A stretch of DNA of 64,000 nucleotides. Source: Aequoribacter sp049615385. GTDB lineage: Bacteria > Pseudomonadota > Gammaproteobacteria > Pseudomonadales > Halieaceae. Every line of letters starts with the position of its first letter. The first letter of the stretch is position 1. Where the stretch lies: assembly GCF_049615385.1 (NCBI RefSeq), contig NZ_JBMZFL010000001.1; one strand, written 5' to 3'. Both the position numbers and the translations under genes were made by a program. The notes beneath the pieces were generated by a model, which was given only the letters and a program-made list of their open reading frames with translations, was not told the origin of the DNA and made no database searches. Positions 53,063-60,723 of this stretch are shown here, in pieces.

Positions 53063-54468
53063 AGGGGTCTCATAAATCGCGACTCTATTCGAACCGACAG
53101 CTCAGGATTATCCTCTGCTGTTAAGTTAAAGTGAATAGGGCTCGATGCTGTAGCACGAGCGCCAGACGGCGCATTCAAACGGAGCGATACTGTCAGGTCT
53201 TCACCGGCGGGCACTAAAGGCTCACGATTACCCATAATGAGAACGTCTTCAAGACCCTCTACCGACAGCGAGTAGCGGTGCTGTTGATCCGTCATATTGA
53301 CAATGTGTAGGGTGTAGATGTTCTCGATGCGACCGTCATGGGTTTGCACGTACAAGTCACCACGATCACGCATAACCGTCAGTTCCAGCGGTACACGGTT
53401 GATGAGGTTGTAGGCAAACACACTTATCATGATGCAGAGCATCGCCGCATAGCCGATGATACGAGGGCGAAACCAGTGCATTTTGCCACCCGCCAATTCG
53501 TGCTCGCTGGTGTAGGAGATCAGGTCGCGTGGATACTGCATTTTGTCCATTATGGAATTGCAGGCATCAATACACAGGGCGCAACCAATGCATTCGTATT
53601 GTAGACCCTCGCGAATATCTATCCCGGTGGGGCAGACCTGGACACAAAGTTGGCAATCGATGCATTCCCCTAAGCCTAGCTCTTTTGGATCAGCGTCGTG
53701 TTTACGAGAGCCTCTCGGTTCCCCTCGCGCCTGATTGTAAGACACAATAAGAGTATCTTTGTCGAACATGACCGATTGGAAACGAGCATAGGGACACATG
53801 TATTTGCAGACTTGCTCTCGCATCCAGCCCGCATTGATATAGGTCGCCAGCGTAAAAAACACAGTCCACGCGGCTTGCCAGAAACCGGTGCTCAAGGTGG
53901 CTAGCTCGGGTACCAGTTGTTTTATGGGGTAGAAGTAGCCTACGAAGGTCATGCCCGTCATGAAGGCGACGACCAGCCACGAGCTATGCTTCATGCCCTT
54001 GCGCCAGACTTTTTCGATACTCCAAGGCGCTTTATCAAGTTTGATGCGTTGGTTCCGGCTACCCTCAAAACGCTGCTCTAGATACATGAAAATTGCCGTC
54101 CAAACGGTTTGCGGGCAGGTGTAGCCGCACCAAACACGACCCGCGACCACCGTCACAGCGAACAGAGCGTAGGCGGCGATAATGAGCAAAAAAGCAAGCA
54201 AGGAAAAGTCCTGCGGCCAAAAAGTCATACCTAAGATATGAAACTTTCGGGCTGGCAAGTCGAACAATATTGCTTGGCGTCCGCCCCATTCAAGCCAGGG
54301 GAGCCCAAAATAACCGATCAACAGGGGCCAGCCTGTGTAGAGGCGCAAGCGTTGAAAGAAACCTTCAATCTTTCGTGTGTAAATTTTTTCGCGTTTTTGG
54401 TAGAGGTCGACTTCAGCGACCTCGGCAGGAACGGCTTCAGTTAAATCAATACGTTGATCATCATTCAT
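53059..54468 (-). CDS. ccoG: Polyferredoxin CcoG
   Basis: The 469-residue membrane protein has several helices and two 4Fe-4S motifs in CIDCQLCVQVCPTGIDIREG and CIGCALCIDACNSIMDKM, followed by a periplasmic Ig-like C-terminal domain. CcoG/RdxA is thought to reduce copper for cbb3 assembly. A hairpin separates it from ccoP. It overlaps ccoH by 4 nt. Confidence 0.95.
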   Translation of the reverse strand: MNDDQRIDLTEAVPAEVAEVDLYQKREKIYTRKIEGFFQRLRLYTGWPLLIGYFGLPWLEWGGRQAILFDLPARKFHILGMTFWPQDFSLLAFLLIIAAYALFAVTVVAGRVWCGYTCPQTVWTAIFMYLEQRFEGSRNQRIKLDKAPWSIEKVWRKGMKHSSWLVVAFMTGMTFVGYFYPIKQLVPELATLSTGFWQAAWTVFFTLATYINAGWMREQVCKYMCPYARFQSVMFDKDTLIVSYNQARGEPRGSRKHDADPKELGLGECIDCQLCVQVCPTGIDIREGLQYECIGCALCIDACNSIMDKMQYPRDLISYTSEHELAGGKMHWFRPRIIGYAAMLCIMISVFAYNLINRVPLELTVMRDRGDLYVQTHDGRIENIYTLHIVNMTDQQHRYSLSVEGLEDVLIMGNREPLVPAGEDLTVSLRLNAPSGARATASSPIHFNLTAEDNPELSVRIESRFMRPL

Positions 54469-54512
54469 TGTCTAACAGCTACCTCATGTTAGATGTGAAG
54501 GGCTCCTGTGAC

Positions 54513-54537
54513 CTCAGGGGAACTTAGTTCCCCTGAG
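54513..54537 (-). promoter_or_regulatory. Perfect hairpin between ccoP and ccoG
   Basis: CTCAGGGGAAC-TTA-GTTCCCCTGAG is a perfect 11-bp inverted repeat that overlaps the ccoP stop codon. No T run follows on the minus strand, so it is not a standard terminator. It could stabilise the ccoNOQP part of the mRNA relative to the ccoGHIS assembly genes. Confidence 0.65.
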
Positions 54538-55411
54538 TGTTAGACAACCCGTACACATAGGCGGTAAGGATATGGATTTTGTCCTCTGACAGTAGGCTAC
54601 TTTGGACGGGCATCATGCCATTGCGACCGACGCGCAGAGTGTGCGCGATGTCAGCTTCGCTGCCGCCATAGAGCCAAACACCGTTGGTCAGGTTAGGTGC
54701 TCCGACAAGCTGATTGCCCGTGCCGTCGGCTTGGTGGCAGGCCGCACACAACATGCCGAATTTCTGCTTGCCCGCTTCAGCGAGTGCGGGGTCTGCGGAG
54801 CGATTATTCAGCGTTACTAAGTAAGCTGTCACTTCTTTGATGCCCTGATCGCCGAGCACGGGACCCCAGGCGGGCATGGCCGCTTGTCGCCCGTAATTGA
54901 GGGTGTGCTTAATGGCTTCGGGTGAACCGCCCCAGAGCCAATCGGTATCGGTCAAATTGGGAAAGCCATAGGCACCGCGCGCGTCTGCACCGTGGCACTG
55001 AGCGCAATGGTTACCAAACAGACGTTGCCCCATTTTTTTAACGGCGGGATCAAACGCAATTTCTTCGATAGGTAAGGCGAGGTAGCGGTCGCGCATGGCC
55101 CGATACCTTTTTTCGGCTTTAGCGACTTCAGCGTCGTGTTGGCCTTGTTGTGTCCAGCCTAACAAGCCTTCCCATTTACCCATGCCCGGATAGGCGACCA
55201 AGTAGCCTAAACCCCATATAATGGTCACGGTGAACATAAAGAACCACCAGGCGGGAAGGGGGTTATCATATTCTTCGATACCGTCATAGACATGACCCGT
55301 GGTTTGGTTCTCGGCGTTGTCCTTTTTGCGGTTACCAAACAGTAGCCAAGTGATACCGACGATTGTGATGGTCGTAAGAATGATGATCCAGTTGCTCCAA
55401 AAACTAGTCAT
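54524..55411 (-). CDS. ccoP: cbb3 oxidase dihaem subunit CcoP
   Basis: The 295-residue protein has an N-terminal membrane helix pair, the CcoP N-terminal motif YDGIEEYDNPLPAWW and two c-type haem sites, CAQCHGADARG and CAACHQADGTGN. It passes electrons through CcoO to CcoN and, in the family, takes part in oxygen-reduction assembly. It overlaps ccoQ by 8 nt. Confidence 0.96.
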   Translation of the reverse strand: MTSFWSNWIIILTTITIVGITWLLFGNRKKDNAENQTTGHVYDGIEEYDNPLPAWWFFMFTVTIIWGLGYLVAYPGMGKWEGLLGWTQQGQHDAEVAKAEKRYRAMRDRYLALPIEEIAFDPAVKKMGQRLFGNHCAQCHGADARGAYGFPNLTDTDWLWGGSPEAIKHTLNYGRQAAMPAWGPVLGDQGIKEVTAYLVTLNNRSADPALAEAGKQKFGMLCAACHQADGTGNQLVGAPNLTNGVWLYGGSEADIAHTLRVGRNGMMPVQSSLLSEDKIHILTAYVYGLSNTQGN

Positions 55412-55580
55412 TGTTGGTCTCCTGTGACTTAGCTACGGCGGTGTGCTCGTCTGCAAACGGTAACGATGCCGCCTCATCAAATTCTTTTTTCCGAGCGCTG
55501 CTGTAAGCCCAGACGCACAATCCTAGGAATGAGCACAGCATCAGCACTGTACTTAAACCGCGCAGATCATTGATATCCAT
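55404..55580 (-). CDS. ccoQ: cbb3 oxidase small subunit CcoQ
   Basis: The 58-residue frame from ATG 55580 (overlapping the ccoO TAA as TAATG) has one membrane helix (GLSTVLMLCSFLGLCVWAYS) and the FixQ-like tail RKKEFDEAASLPFADE. CcoQ stabilises the complex and binds CcoP. The position between ccoO and ccoP fixes its identity. Confidence 0.93.
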   Translation of the reverse strand: MDINDLRGLSTVLMLCSFLGLCVWAYSSARKKEFDEAASLPFADEHTAVAKSQETNND

Positions 55581-56188
55581 TAGCGTTTCTCCGAAAGCAC
55601 AGTACCCAAGTTCTGGAGGTAAGCAACGACCGCATCGATTTCTTTCTTGCCCTCAACCGAGGCTGAAGCACCATCGATATCCGCTTGTGTGTATGGCACG
55701 CCGAGTGCCTGTAATGTTGCGATCTTCTTGGGTGTTACGCTGCTATCGATCGTGTTTTCAAACAGCCATGGGAAGGCCGGCATGTTGCTTTCAGGCACGA
55801 CGTCACGCGGGTTCATCAAGTGGGCTCTGTGCCAATCGTCGCTGTAACGTCCGCCAACGCGAGCCAGGTCGGGCCCCGTTCTTTTGGAGCCCCACAAGAA
55901 TGGGCGGTCGTAGACAAATTCACCGGCCACTGAGTAGTGCCCATAGCGCTCACTTTCTGCGCGTAGAGCGCGAATCATCTGAGAGTGGCAGGTATTGCAC
56001 CCCTCACGGATATAGATGTCGCGTCCCTCGAGCTGCAGGGCGGTTAAGGGCTTTAGACCGTCAACGGGTTCAGAGACTTGCTTCGAGAAAATCAGAGGCA
56101 CTAGTTCAACGAGCGTGCCGAAACTGATCGCCACGATGGTCAAGATGATCATCAGGCTCACATTTTTTTCAATGACTTCATGCTTCAT
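55580..56188 (-). CDS. ccoO: cbb3 oxidase monohaem subunit CcoO
   Basis: The 202-residue protein has an N-terminal membrane helix and one haem-c site, EGCNTCHSQMIRAL. It carries the family motif for the axial methionine in DVVPESNMPAFPWL. It transfers electrons from CcoP to CcoN. It overlaps ccoQ by 1 nt and lies 10 nt after ccoN. Confidence 0.97.
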   Translation of the reverse strand: MKHEVIEKNVSLMIILTIVAISFGTLVELVPLIFSKQVSEPVDGLKPLTALQLEGRDIYIREGCNTCHSQMIRALRAESERYGHYSVAGEFVYDRPFLWGSKRTGPDLARVGGRYSDDWHRAHLMNPRDVVPESNMPAFPWLFENTIDSSVTPKKIATLQALGVPYTQADIDGASASVEGKKEIDAVVAYLQNLGTVLSEKR

Positions 56189-56198
56189 GATGGTCTCC

Positions 56199-57635
56199 TT
56201 AAGCCGTCGCTGCTTGTGTGTCAGCTACCGTAACCTCGTCATTGCGAATGGTCATGTAGACGTTGTAGGCCATGAGTAGCATGCCTGCGAAAAAGATAAA
56301 TCCGCCGGCAAGTCGAACCATATAGCCGGGGTAGCTTGCGACAAGCGATTCAACGAAGGTGTAGGTCAACGTGCCGTCTTGGTTGTAAGCGCGCCACATC
56401 AAGCCCTGCAATATGCCGTTGACCCACATGGATGCGATGTAGAGCACGGTGCCAATCGTCGACATCCAGAAATGCGTGTTGATCAGGTCGATGCTGTACA
56501 TTTTGCTTTTGCCAAAGAGCACGGGGATCAGGTGATACATCGAGCCGATGGAGATCATCGCTACCCATCCCAGTGCGCCAGAGTGCACATGTCCAATTGT
56601 CCAGTCGGTATAGTGGCTCAGTGAATTCACCGTTTTGATCGACATCATCGGACCCTCGAAGGTTGACATGCCGTAGAACGAAAGACTGACCACTAAAAAG
56701 CGTAAGACAGGATCCGAGCGCAATTTATGCCAGGCACCCGATAAGGTCATGATGCCATTAATCATTCCGCCCCAGCTCGGTGCCAGAAGAATAAGCGACA
56801 TGACCATTCCCAAACTTTGGGCCCAATCGGGCAGGGCTGTGTAGTGCAGGTGGTGAGGGCCAGCCCAAATGTACACCGCAACCAAAGCCCAAAAATGCAC
56901 AATGCTCAAGCGATACGAGTAAACAGGGCGTTCTGCTTGTTTGGGTACGAAGTAGTACATCATGCCCAAAAATCCGGCGGTCAAGAAGAAACCCACGGCG
57001 TTGTGACCGTACCACCACTGCACCATCGCATCAGCGGTGCCCGCGTACAGACTGTAAGCCGTGAAAAAATTCACCGGTAGAGCCGCACTATTGACCACAT
57101 GAAGCACGGCGACGGTAATGATAAAGGCGCCGAAGAACCAGTTAGCCACGTAAATATGGCTGACTTTGCGCTTGGCAATGGTTCCAAAAAATACGACCGC
57201 ATAAGCCACCCAAACAATGGTGATCAGCACATCAATCGGCCAGATGAGCTCGGCATACTCCTTCGAAGAGGTGTAGCCTAAAGGCAAGCTGATTGCCGCG
57301 AGCAAAATAACGAGCTGCCAACCCCAAAAGGTAAATGCGGCCAGCCCGTCAGAGATTAAGCGTGTTTGTGTTGTTCGTTGGACCACGTAATAGGATGTGG
57401 CGAAGAGTGCGCAACCGCCAAACGCAAAGATCACAGCGTTGGTGTGTAAGGGGCGCAGGCGTCCAAAACTAAACCACGGCTGTTCGAAGCTAAGGTCAGG
57501 CCAGACCAGCTGCGCTGCGATAATCACGCCGACGAGCATGCCGACAATACCCCACACAATTGTCATTACGGCAAACTGCCGCACAACTTTATAGTTGTAG
57601 ACGGGGTGCTCAAGTTGTTCGTTTAATTCATTCAT
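56199..57635 (-). CDS. ccoN: cbb3 oxidase catalytic subunit CcoN
   Basis: The 478-residue haem-copper oxidase subunit I starts MNELNEQLEHPVYNYKVVRQ and has about 12 helices. Conserved pieces are PLHTNAVIFAFGGCALFA (haem b histidine), WWYGHNAVGFFLT (CuB histidine), GPHHLHYTALPDW (CuB histidine pair) and LSHYTDWTIGHVHSGALGW (haem histidines). It reduces oxygen at low tension and pumps protons. A Yip1-family gene lies 27 nt upstream, and the Fnr-type promoter lies before that gene. Confidence 0.98.
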   Translation of the reverse strand: MNELNEQLEHPVYNYKVVRQFAVMTIVWGIVGMLVGVIIAAQLVWPDLSFEQPWFSFGRLRPLHTNAVIFAFGGCALFATSYYVVQRTTQTRLISDGLAAFTFWGWQLVILLAAISLPLGYTSSKEYAELIWPIDVLITIVWVAYAVVFFGTIAKRKVSHIYVANWFFGAFIITVAVLHVVNSAALPVNFFTAYSLYAGTADAMVQWWYGHNAVGFFLTAGFLGMMYYFVPKQAERPVYSYRLSIVHFWALVAVYIWAGPHHLHYTALPDWAQSLGMVMSLILLAPSWGGMINGIMTLSGAWHKLRSDPVLRFLVVSLSFYGMSTFEGPMMSIKTVNSLSHYTDWTIGHVHSGALGWVAMISIGSMYHLIPVLFGKSKMYSIDLINTHFWMSTIGTVLYIASMWVNGILQGLMWRAYNQDGTLTYTFVESLVASYPGYMVRLAGGFIFFAGMLLMAYNVYMTIRNDEVTVADTQAATA

Positions 57636-57662
57636 GATTTTCTTCCGTAGTCTTGGGCACTG

Positions 57663-58274
57663 TTAAGCTGAATGATCGGTAAATTCTGGAGCAAAGCCGT
57701 ACTCCCACGCGAGGATGGTGACCACTAAAATGCCAACAAAAATAACCAGTGCAATGGCGATGATGGCACTAGAGAACAAAAAGCCACGCTCCTCTGGAAT
57801 ATTCATGACGATGGGAATACCGAGATAGAGTAAATACGTTGACCACGAGAGTGCGACAACGCCGATGAGCAGGTCTAGCCACAACAGAGGATGGAAGCCG
57901 ACTAACCCGGCAACGAAGAGCGGTGAGCAGGTAAGTCCCGCAATCACAATGCCACGTGTGAGGGTGGAATTTGCGCCATACGTGGAGGACATCCAGTGAA
58001 TGAAGTAGCCGATGATGGCAACTGAGCCAATCATTACGAGGTAGAACAGGAACGCAATCTCGGTGGCACTGCTCTCCGTCAGTCGAATGGCGTCGCCGGA
58101 TGACCCCACTGTCCAGCCCACGCGGCTAGTACCGTAATACCACGCAACAGCGGGCAATATCGCCATAACAACAGGGAAAAGAGCCAGGGAATTAAAACTT
58201 GATCCCTGAAGCTGGGCGACGCGGCGCCAGGCCGTATGCGGTTGTACCAGCAGGGCTAAGCCATGTTGAATCAT
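57663..58274 (-). CDS. Yip1-family membrane protein
   Basis: The 203-residue protein has five predicted membrane helices and the Yip1/DUF1282 N-terminus MIQHGLALLVQPHTAWRRV, followed by an FPVVMAILPAVAWYYG segment. No function is established for bacterial members. It is the first gene after the Fnr-type promoter and 27 nt before ccoN, so it is probably co-transcribed with the oxidase and may aid its membrane assembly or simply share control. Confidence 0.87.
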   Translation of the reverse strand: MIQHGLALLVQPHTAWRRVAQLQGSSFNSLALFPVVMAILPAVAWYYGTSRVGWTVGSSGDAIRLTESSATEIAFLFYLVMIGSVAIIGYFIHWMSSTYGANSTLTRGIVIAGLTCSPLFVAGLVGFHPLLWLDLLIGVVALSWSTYLLYLGIPIVMNIPEERGFLFSSAIIAIALVIFVGILVVTILAWEYGFAPEFTDHSA

Positions 58275-58317
58275 GTGTGTTCTCCTTTATGAGTTTGCGC
58301 CCCAACACGCATTGGAT

Positions 58318-58358
58318 ATTTTATCGTGTCCCTAAATCATTACTTTGACTTGAGTCAA
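58318..58358 (-). promoter_or_regulatory. Class II Fnr promoter of the Yip1-ccoNOQP operon
   Basis: TTGAC-TTGA-GTCAA (58345-58358) is a perfect palindrome matching the Fnr box. On the minus strand TAAAAT (58323-58318) is centred 31 nt from the box centre, the class II geometry, giving a start near 58311 and a leader of about 37 nt to the Yip1 ATG. Confidence 0.78.
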
Positions 58359-58380
58359 GTTGCGCTTAGCAGTGCCGCGA

Positions 58381-59145
58381 TTAGGACGCTTCTTGGTGGC
58401 TAACTTTTGTGTGGGCAATGTCGGTTAATGCATCGAAATCTAGAATAGCGACTTCTTTATTGTCGACCTGGAGTATCGACTTTTTTTGCAACCGGCCGAT
58501 GACTCGGCTGACGGTTTCAATGGTGAGGCCTAGATAATTTCCGATGTCGACCCGAGACATGGGTAGGCGAAATCGATTTGCGCTGAGTTGTCGGCGGGCG
58601 TTGCGTGACGAGATGCTCAGTAGCAGTGCGGCAATACGCTCGTCTGCTGAATTTTTGCTGAGAAGGGTGATGAGCTGCTGGTCCTCGGTAATTTCACGGC
58701 TCATTAACTGGAAAAAGTGCCGTTGAAGGTTGGGGATTTTAGCGCTAAATTCGCCAAGCGAATCAAAGGGGATTTCACATACGGCGGAGGTTTCCATGGC
58801 TTTCGCGGTAGAGGCGTGGATATTGCGACTAATACCATCCATACCCAAGAGCTCGCCCGGAAAGTAGAATCCGGTAACCTGCTCGCGGCCATCATCGGTC
58901 GTCGCAAAGGCTTTGATACTGCCCGAGCGGACCGCGTAGATCGAATTGAAGACGTCGCCCTCGTGGAATAGGTACTCGTTTTTCTGAATAGGCTTACTGC
59001 GCTGAACGATGGCATCTAGGGCATCAATATCTTTGCTTTCCAAAGCCAGCGGCAGACACAGCGTATTGAGTCTGCAATTGCTGCAATTGGTCTTGAAGTC
59101 GTGGTGGCAAGGTGCGTCACTCGCCAAGTGTATTTTTGTATCCAT
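58381..59145 (-). CDS. fnr: Fnr/Anr oxygen-sensing regulator
   Basis: ATG 59145 gives 254 residues; a longer frame adds six residues without support. The cluster ligands are C21, C24 and C30 (NCSNCRLNTLC) plus C123 (SAVCEIPF), matching E. coli Fnr C20/C23/C29/C122. It has a CRP-type cyclic-nucleotide fold, a dimer helix and an HTH with the Fnr recognition pattern ETVSR in YLGLTIETVSRVIGRL. It is active with a [4Fe-4S] cluster at low oxygen. It lies between hemN and the cco operon, both of which carry Fnr boxes. Confidence 0.97.
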   Translation of the reverse strand: MDTKIHLASDAPCHHDFKTNCSNCRLNTLCLPLALESKDIDALDAIVQRSKPIQKNEYLFHEGDVFNSIYAVRSGSIKAFATTDDGREQVTGFYFPGELLGMDGISRNIHASTAKAMETSAVCEIPFDSLGEFSAKIPNLQRHFFQLMSREITEDQQLITLLSKNSADERIAALLLSISSRNARRQLSANRFRLPMSRVDIGNYLGLTIETVSRVIGRLQKKSILQVDNKEVAILDFDALTDIAHTKVSHQEAS

Positions 59146-59192
59146 AAGAACCGCACCCCCCAATGGTGTCGTTCATTGTCCCTACAACAGTG

Positions 59193-59245
59193 TATTAGTT
59201 TAATCTAATATTGGCTCTCTGGTCTGCCCCTGTGACAATTTGTCA
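59193..59245. promoter_or_regulatory. Two palindromes in the hemN-fnr gap
   Basis: The 97-nt gap upstream of fnr holds TATTAG-TTTAAT-CTAATA (59193-59210) and TGACAA-T-TTGTCA (59233-59245, overlapping the hemN stop). Neither matches the Fnr consensus. They may be operators or hairpins controlling fnr. Confidence 0.35.
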
Positions 59246-60640
59246 TACCGTCTTCGAATATTTTATGTCAACAGGCGTTTGCTCGAGCCAAGCGTCGAAT
59301 ACCATACACAAATTGCGTAAAAAATGTCGGCCAAGGGTCGTCAAACGGTAGCCAGAGCCCGTTTCGTTGATTAACCCATCCGCGACGAACTCTTGCAAGT
59401 CTTCAATTTCTTTTTTCAGATAGCTTTGGGCTTGATACCCGTACCGCTGACAGATTTCGGAGAGCGAAAACTCAAGTTTACAGCAGATATCCATGATGAT
59501 ATCTCGGCGCAAGAGGTCATCTTGCGTAAGTTTTAGCCCGCGGCTGATGGGCGACTCGTTAGCTTCAGTCTTCGCTAAATAATCATCGAGGTTGCGAGCG
59601 TTCTGCACGATCATGTCGCCGATCTGTGAAATGGCAGAGTGCCCGATGCCCATCATATCTTCGGCACTTTTGAGCGAATACCCCTGAAAGTTACGCTGCA
59701 GACGGCCCTCGCGTTGCGCCACCGACAACTCATCTGTCGTCTTGACGTAGTGATCCAGTCCTATTAGGACATACCCTGAATCCGCGAGCGTTGTATCGAT
59801 CAGTCGCTGTAGTCGCAGTCGCTGAGTGGCAGACGGAAGTGTCAGCCGGTCGATAGCACGTTGGGAGGTGAATCGATTGGGTAGGTGAGCATAGTTGTAG
59901 CAAGCAATCCGGTCGGGTCCGAGTCGAATGACCTTAGCAAGCGTTTTGCTGAAGCTCTGTGCGCTTTGATGAGGTAGCCCATAGATGAGATCAAAAGACA
60001 ATGACTTGAATCCGTGCTCGCGGATACAGTGGGTCAGATCGGCGACCATTTCGTAAGGCTGTACGCGGTTAATGGCTTTCTGGACGAGGGGGTCGAAATC
60101 TTGAATCCCCAAGCTCAAGCGATTGAATCCGAGTCCTCGCAGCAGGGCTATTGTTTGTTTGCTCACGGTCCTTGGATCAATTTCGATGGAATATTCCCGA
60201 TCCGGTGCGTCGGTTAATTGGTAGTTTCGAGCGATGAGGTGCATCAATTGGGTCAGCTCGGCATCGCTTAAATAGGTTGGGGTGCCACCACCCCAGTGTA
60301 GCTGGGTCACGAGACGCTGGTTTAAGCCCCAATCTCGATAGCGCGTAAGTTCTTTGTCGAGGGCGTTCAAATACTCTTGCCCTGCGCCGGGTGTTCGTGT
60401 GACCACCTTATTGCAGGCGCAGTAGTAGCAAATAGAGCGACAAAATGGGACATGAACGTACAGCGATAAGGGACGATCGCGCTGATCGGCTTGCGCACAG
60501 CGTGCCTCAAATTGGTTGGTCCCGAATGCCTCACTCAGGTGGGGAGCGGTGGGGTAAGAGGTGTAGCGCGGCCCCGGCCTCTGGTATTTCGGTGCCAGAC
60601 GCTCGATGTCAGCCTGAAGATAGGAGGCATCCTGGGACAT
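59243..60640 (-). CDS. hemN: Oxygen-independent coproporphyrinogen III oxidase HemN
   Basis: ATG 60640, after TAGGAGG-like context, gives 465 residues; a longer frame adds eight without family support. The radical-SAM motif is CRSICYYCACN and the family blocks GGGTPTYLSD, NRLSLGIQDFD, YGLPHQS and NYAHLPNRF are present. It makes protoporphyrinogen IX for haem when oxygen is scarce. A perfect Fnr box lies upstream. The arrangement with fnr and cco is typical of gammaproteobacteria. Confidence 0.97.
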   Translation of the reverse strand: MSQDASYLQADIERLAPKYQRPGPRYTSYPTAPHLSEAFGTNQFEARCAQADQRDRPLSLYVHVPFCRSICYYCACNKVVTRTPGAGQEYLNALDKELTRYRDWGLNQRLVTQLHWGGGTPTYLSDAELTQLMHLIARNYQLTDAPDREYSIEIDPRTVSKQTIALLRGLGFNRLSLGIQDFDPLVQKAINRVQPYEMVADLTHCIREHGFKSLSFDLIYGLPHQSAQSFSKTLAKVIRLGPDRIACYNYAHLPNRFTSQRAIDRLTLPSATQRLRLQRLIDTTLADSGYVLIGLDHYVKTTDELSVAQREGRLQRNFQGYSLKSAEDMMGIGHSAISQIGDMIVQNARNLDDYLAKTEANESPISRGLKLTQDDLLRRDIIMDICCKLEFSLSEICQRYGYQAQSYLKKEIEDLQEFVADGLINETGSGYRLTTLGRHFLRNLCMVFDAWLEQTPVDIKYSKTV

Positions 60641-60674
60641 GTGAAGCCCGCTTCTGTTGCACAAAGAAGCAGGT

Positions 60675-60716
60675 AGCTTATCGCAGCGTCGTCTTCGATC
60701 GCTTGATTTGGATCAA
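60675..60716 (-). promoter_or_regulatory. Fnr promoter of hemN
   Basis: TTGATTTGGATCAA (60703-60716) is a perfect Fnr consensus. On the minus strand TAAGCT (60680-60675) is centred 32 nt away where the -10 should be; the match is weak. The box begins 69 nt before the hemN ATG centre-to-start and only 8 nt from the upstream gene's end is left. Confidence 0.75.
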
Positions 60717-60723
60717 ATCACGC

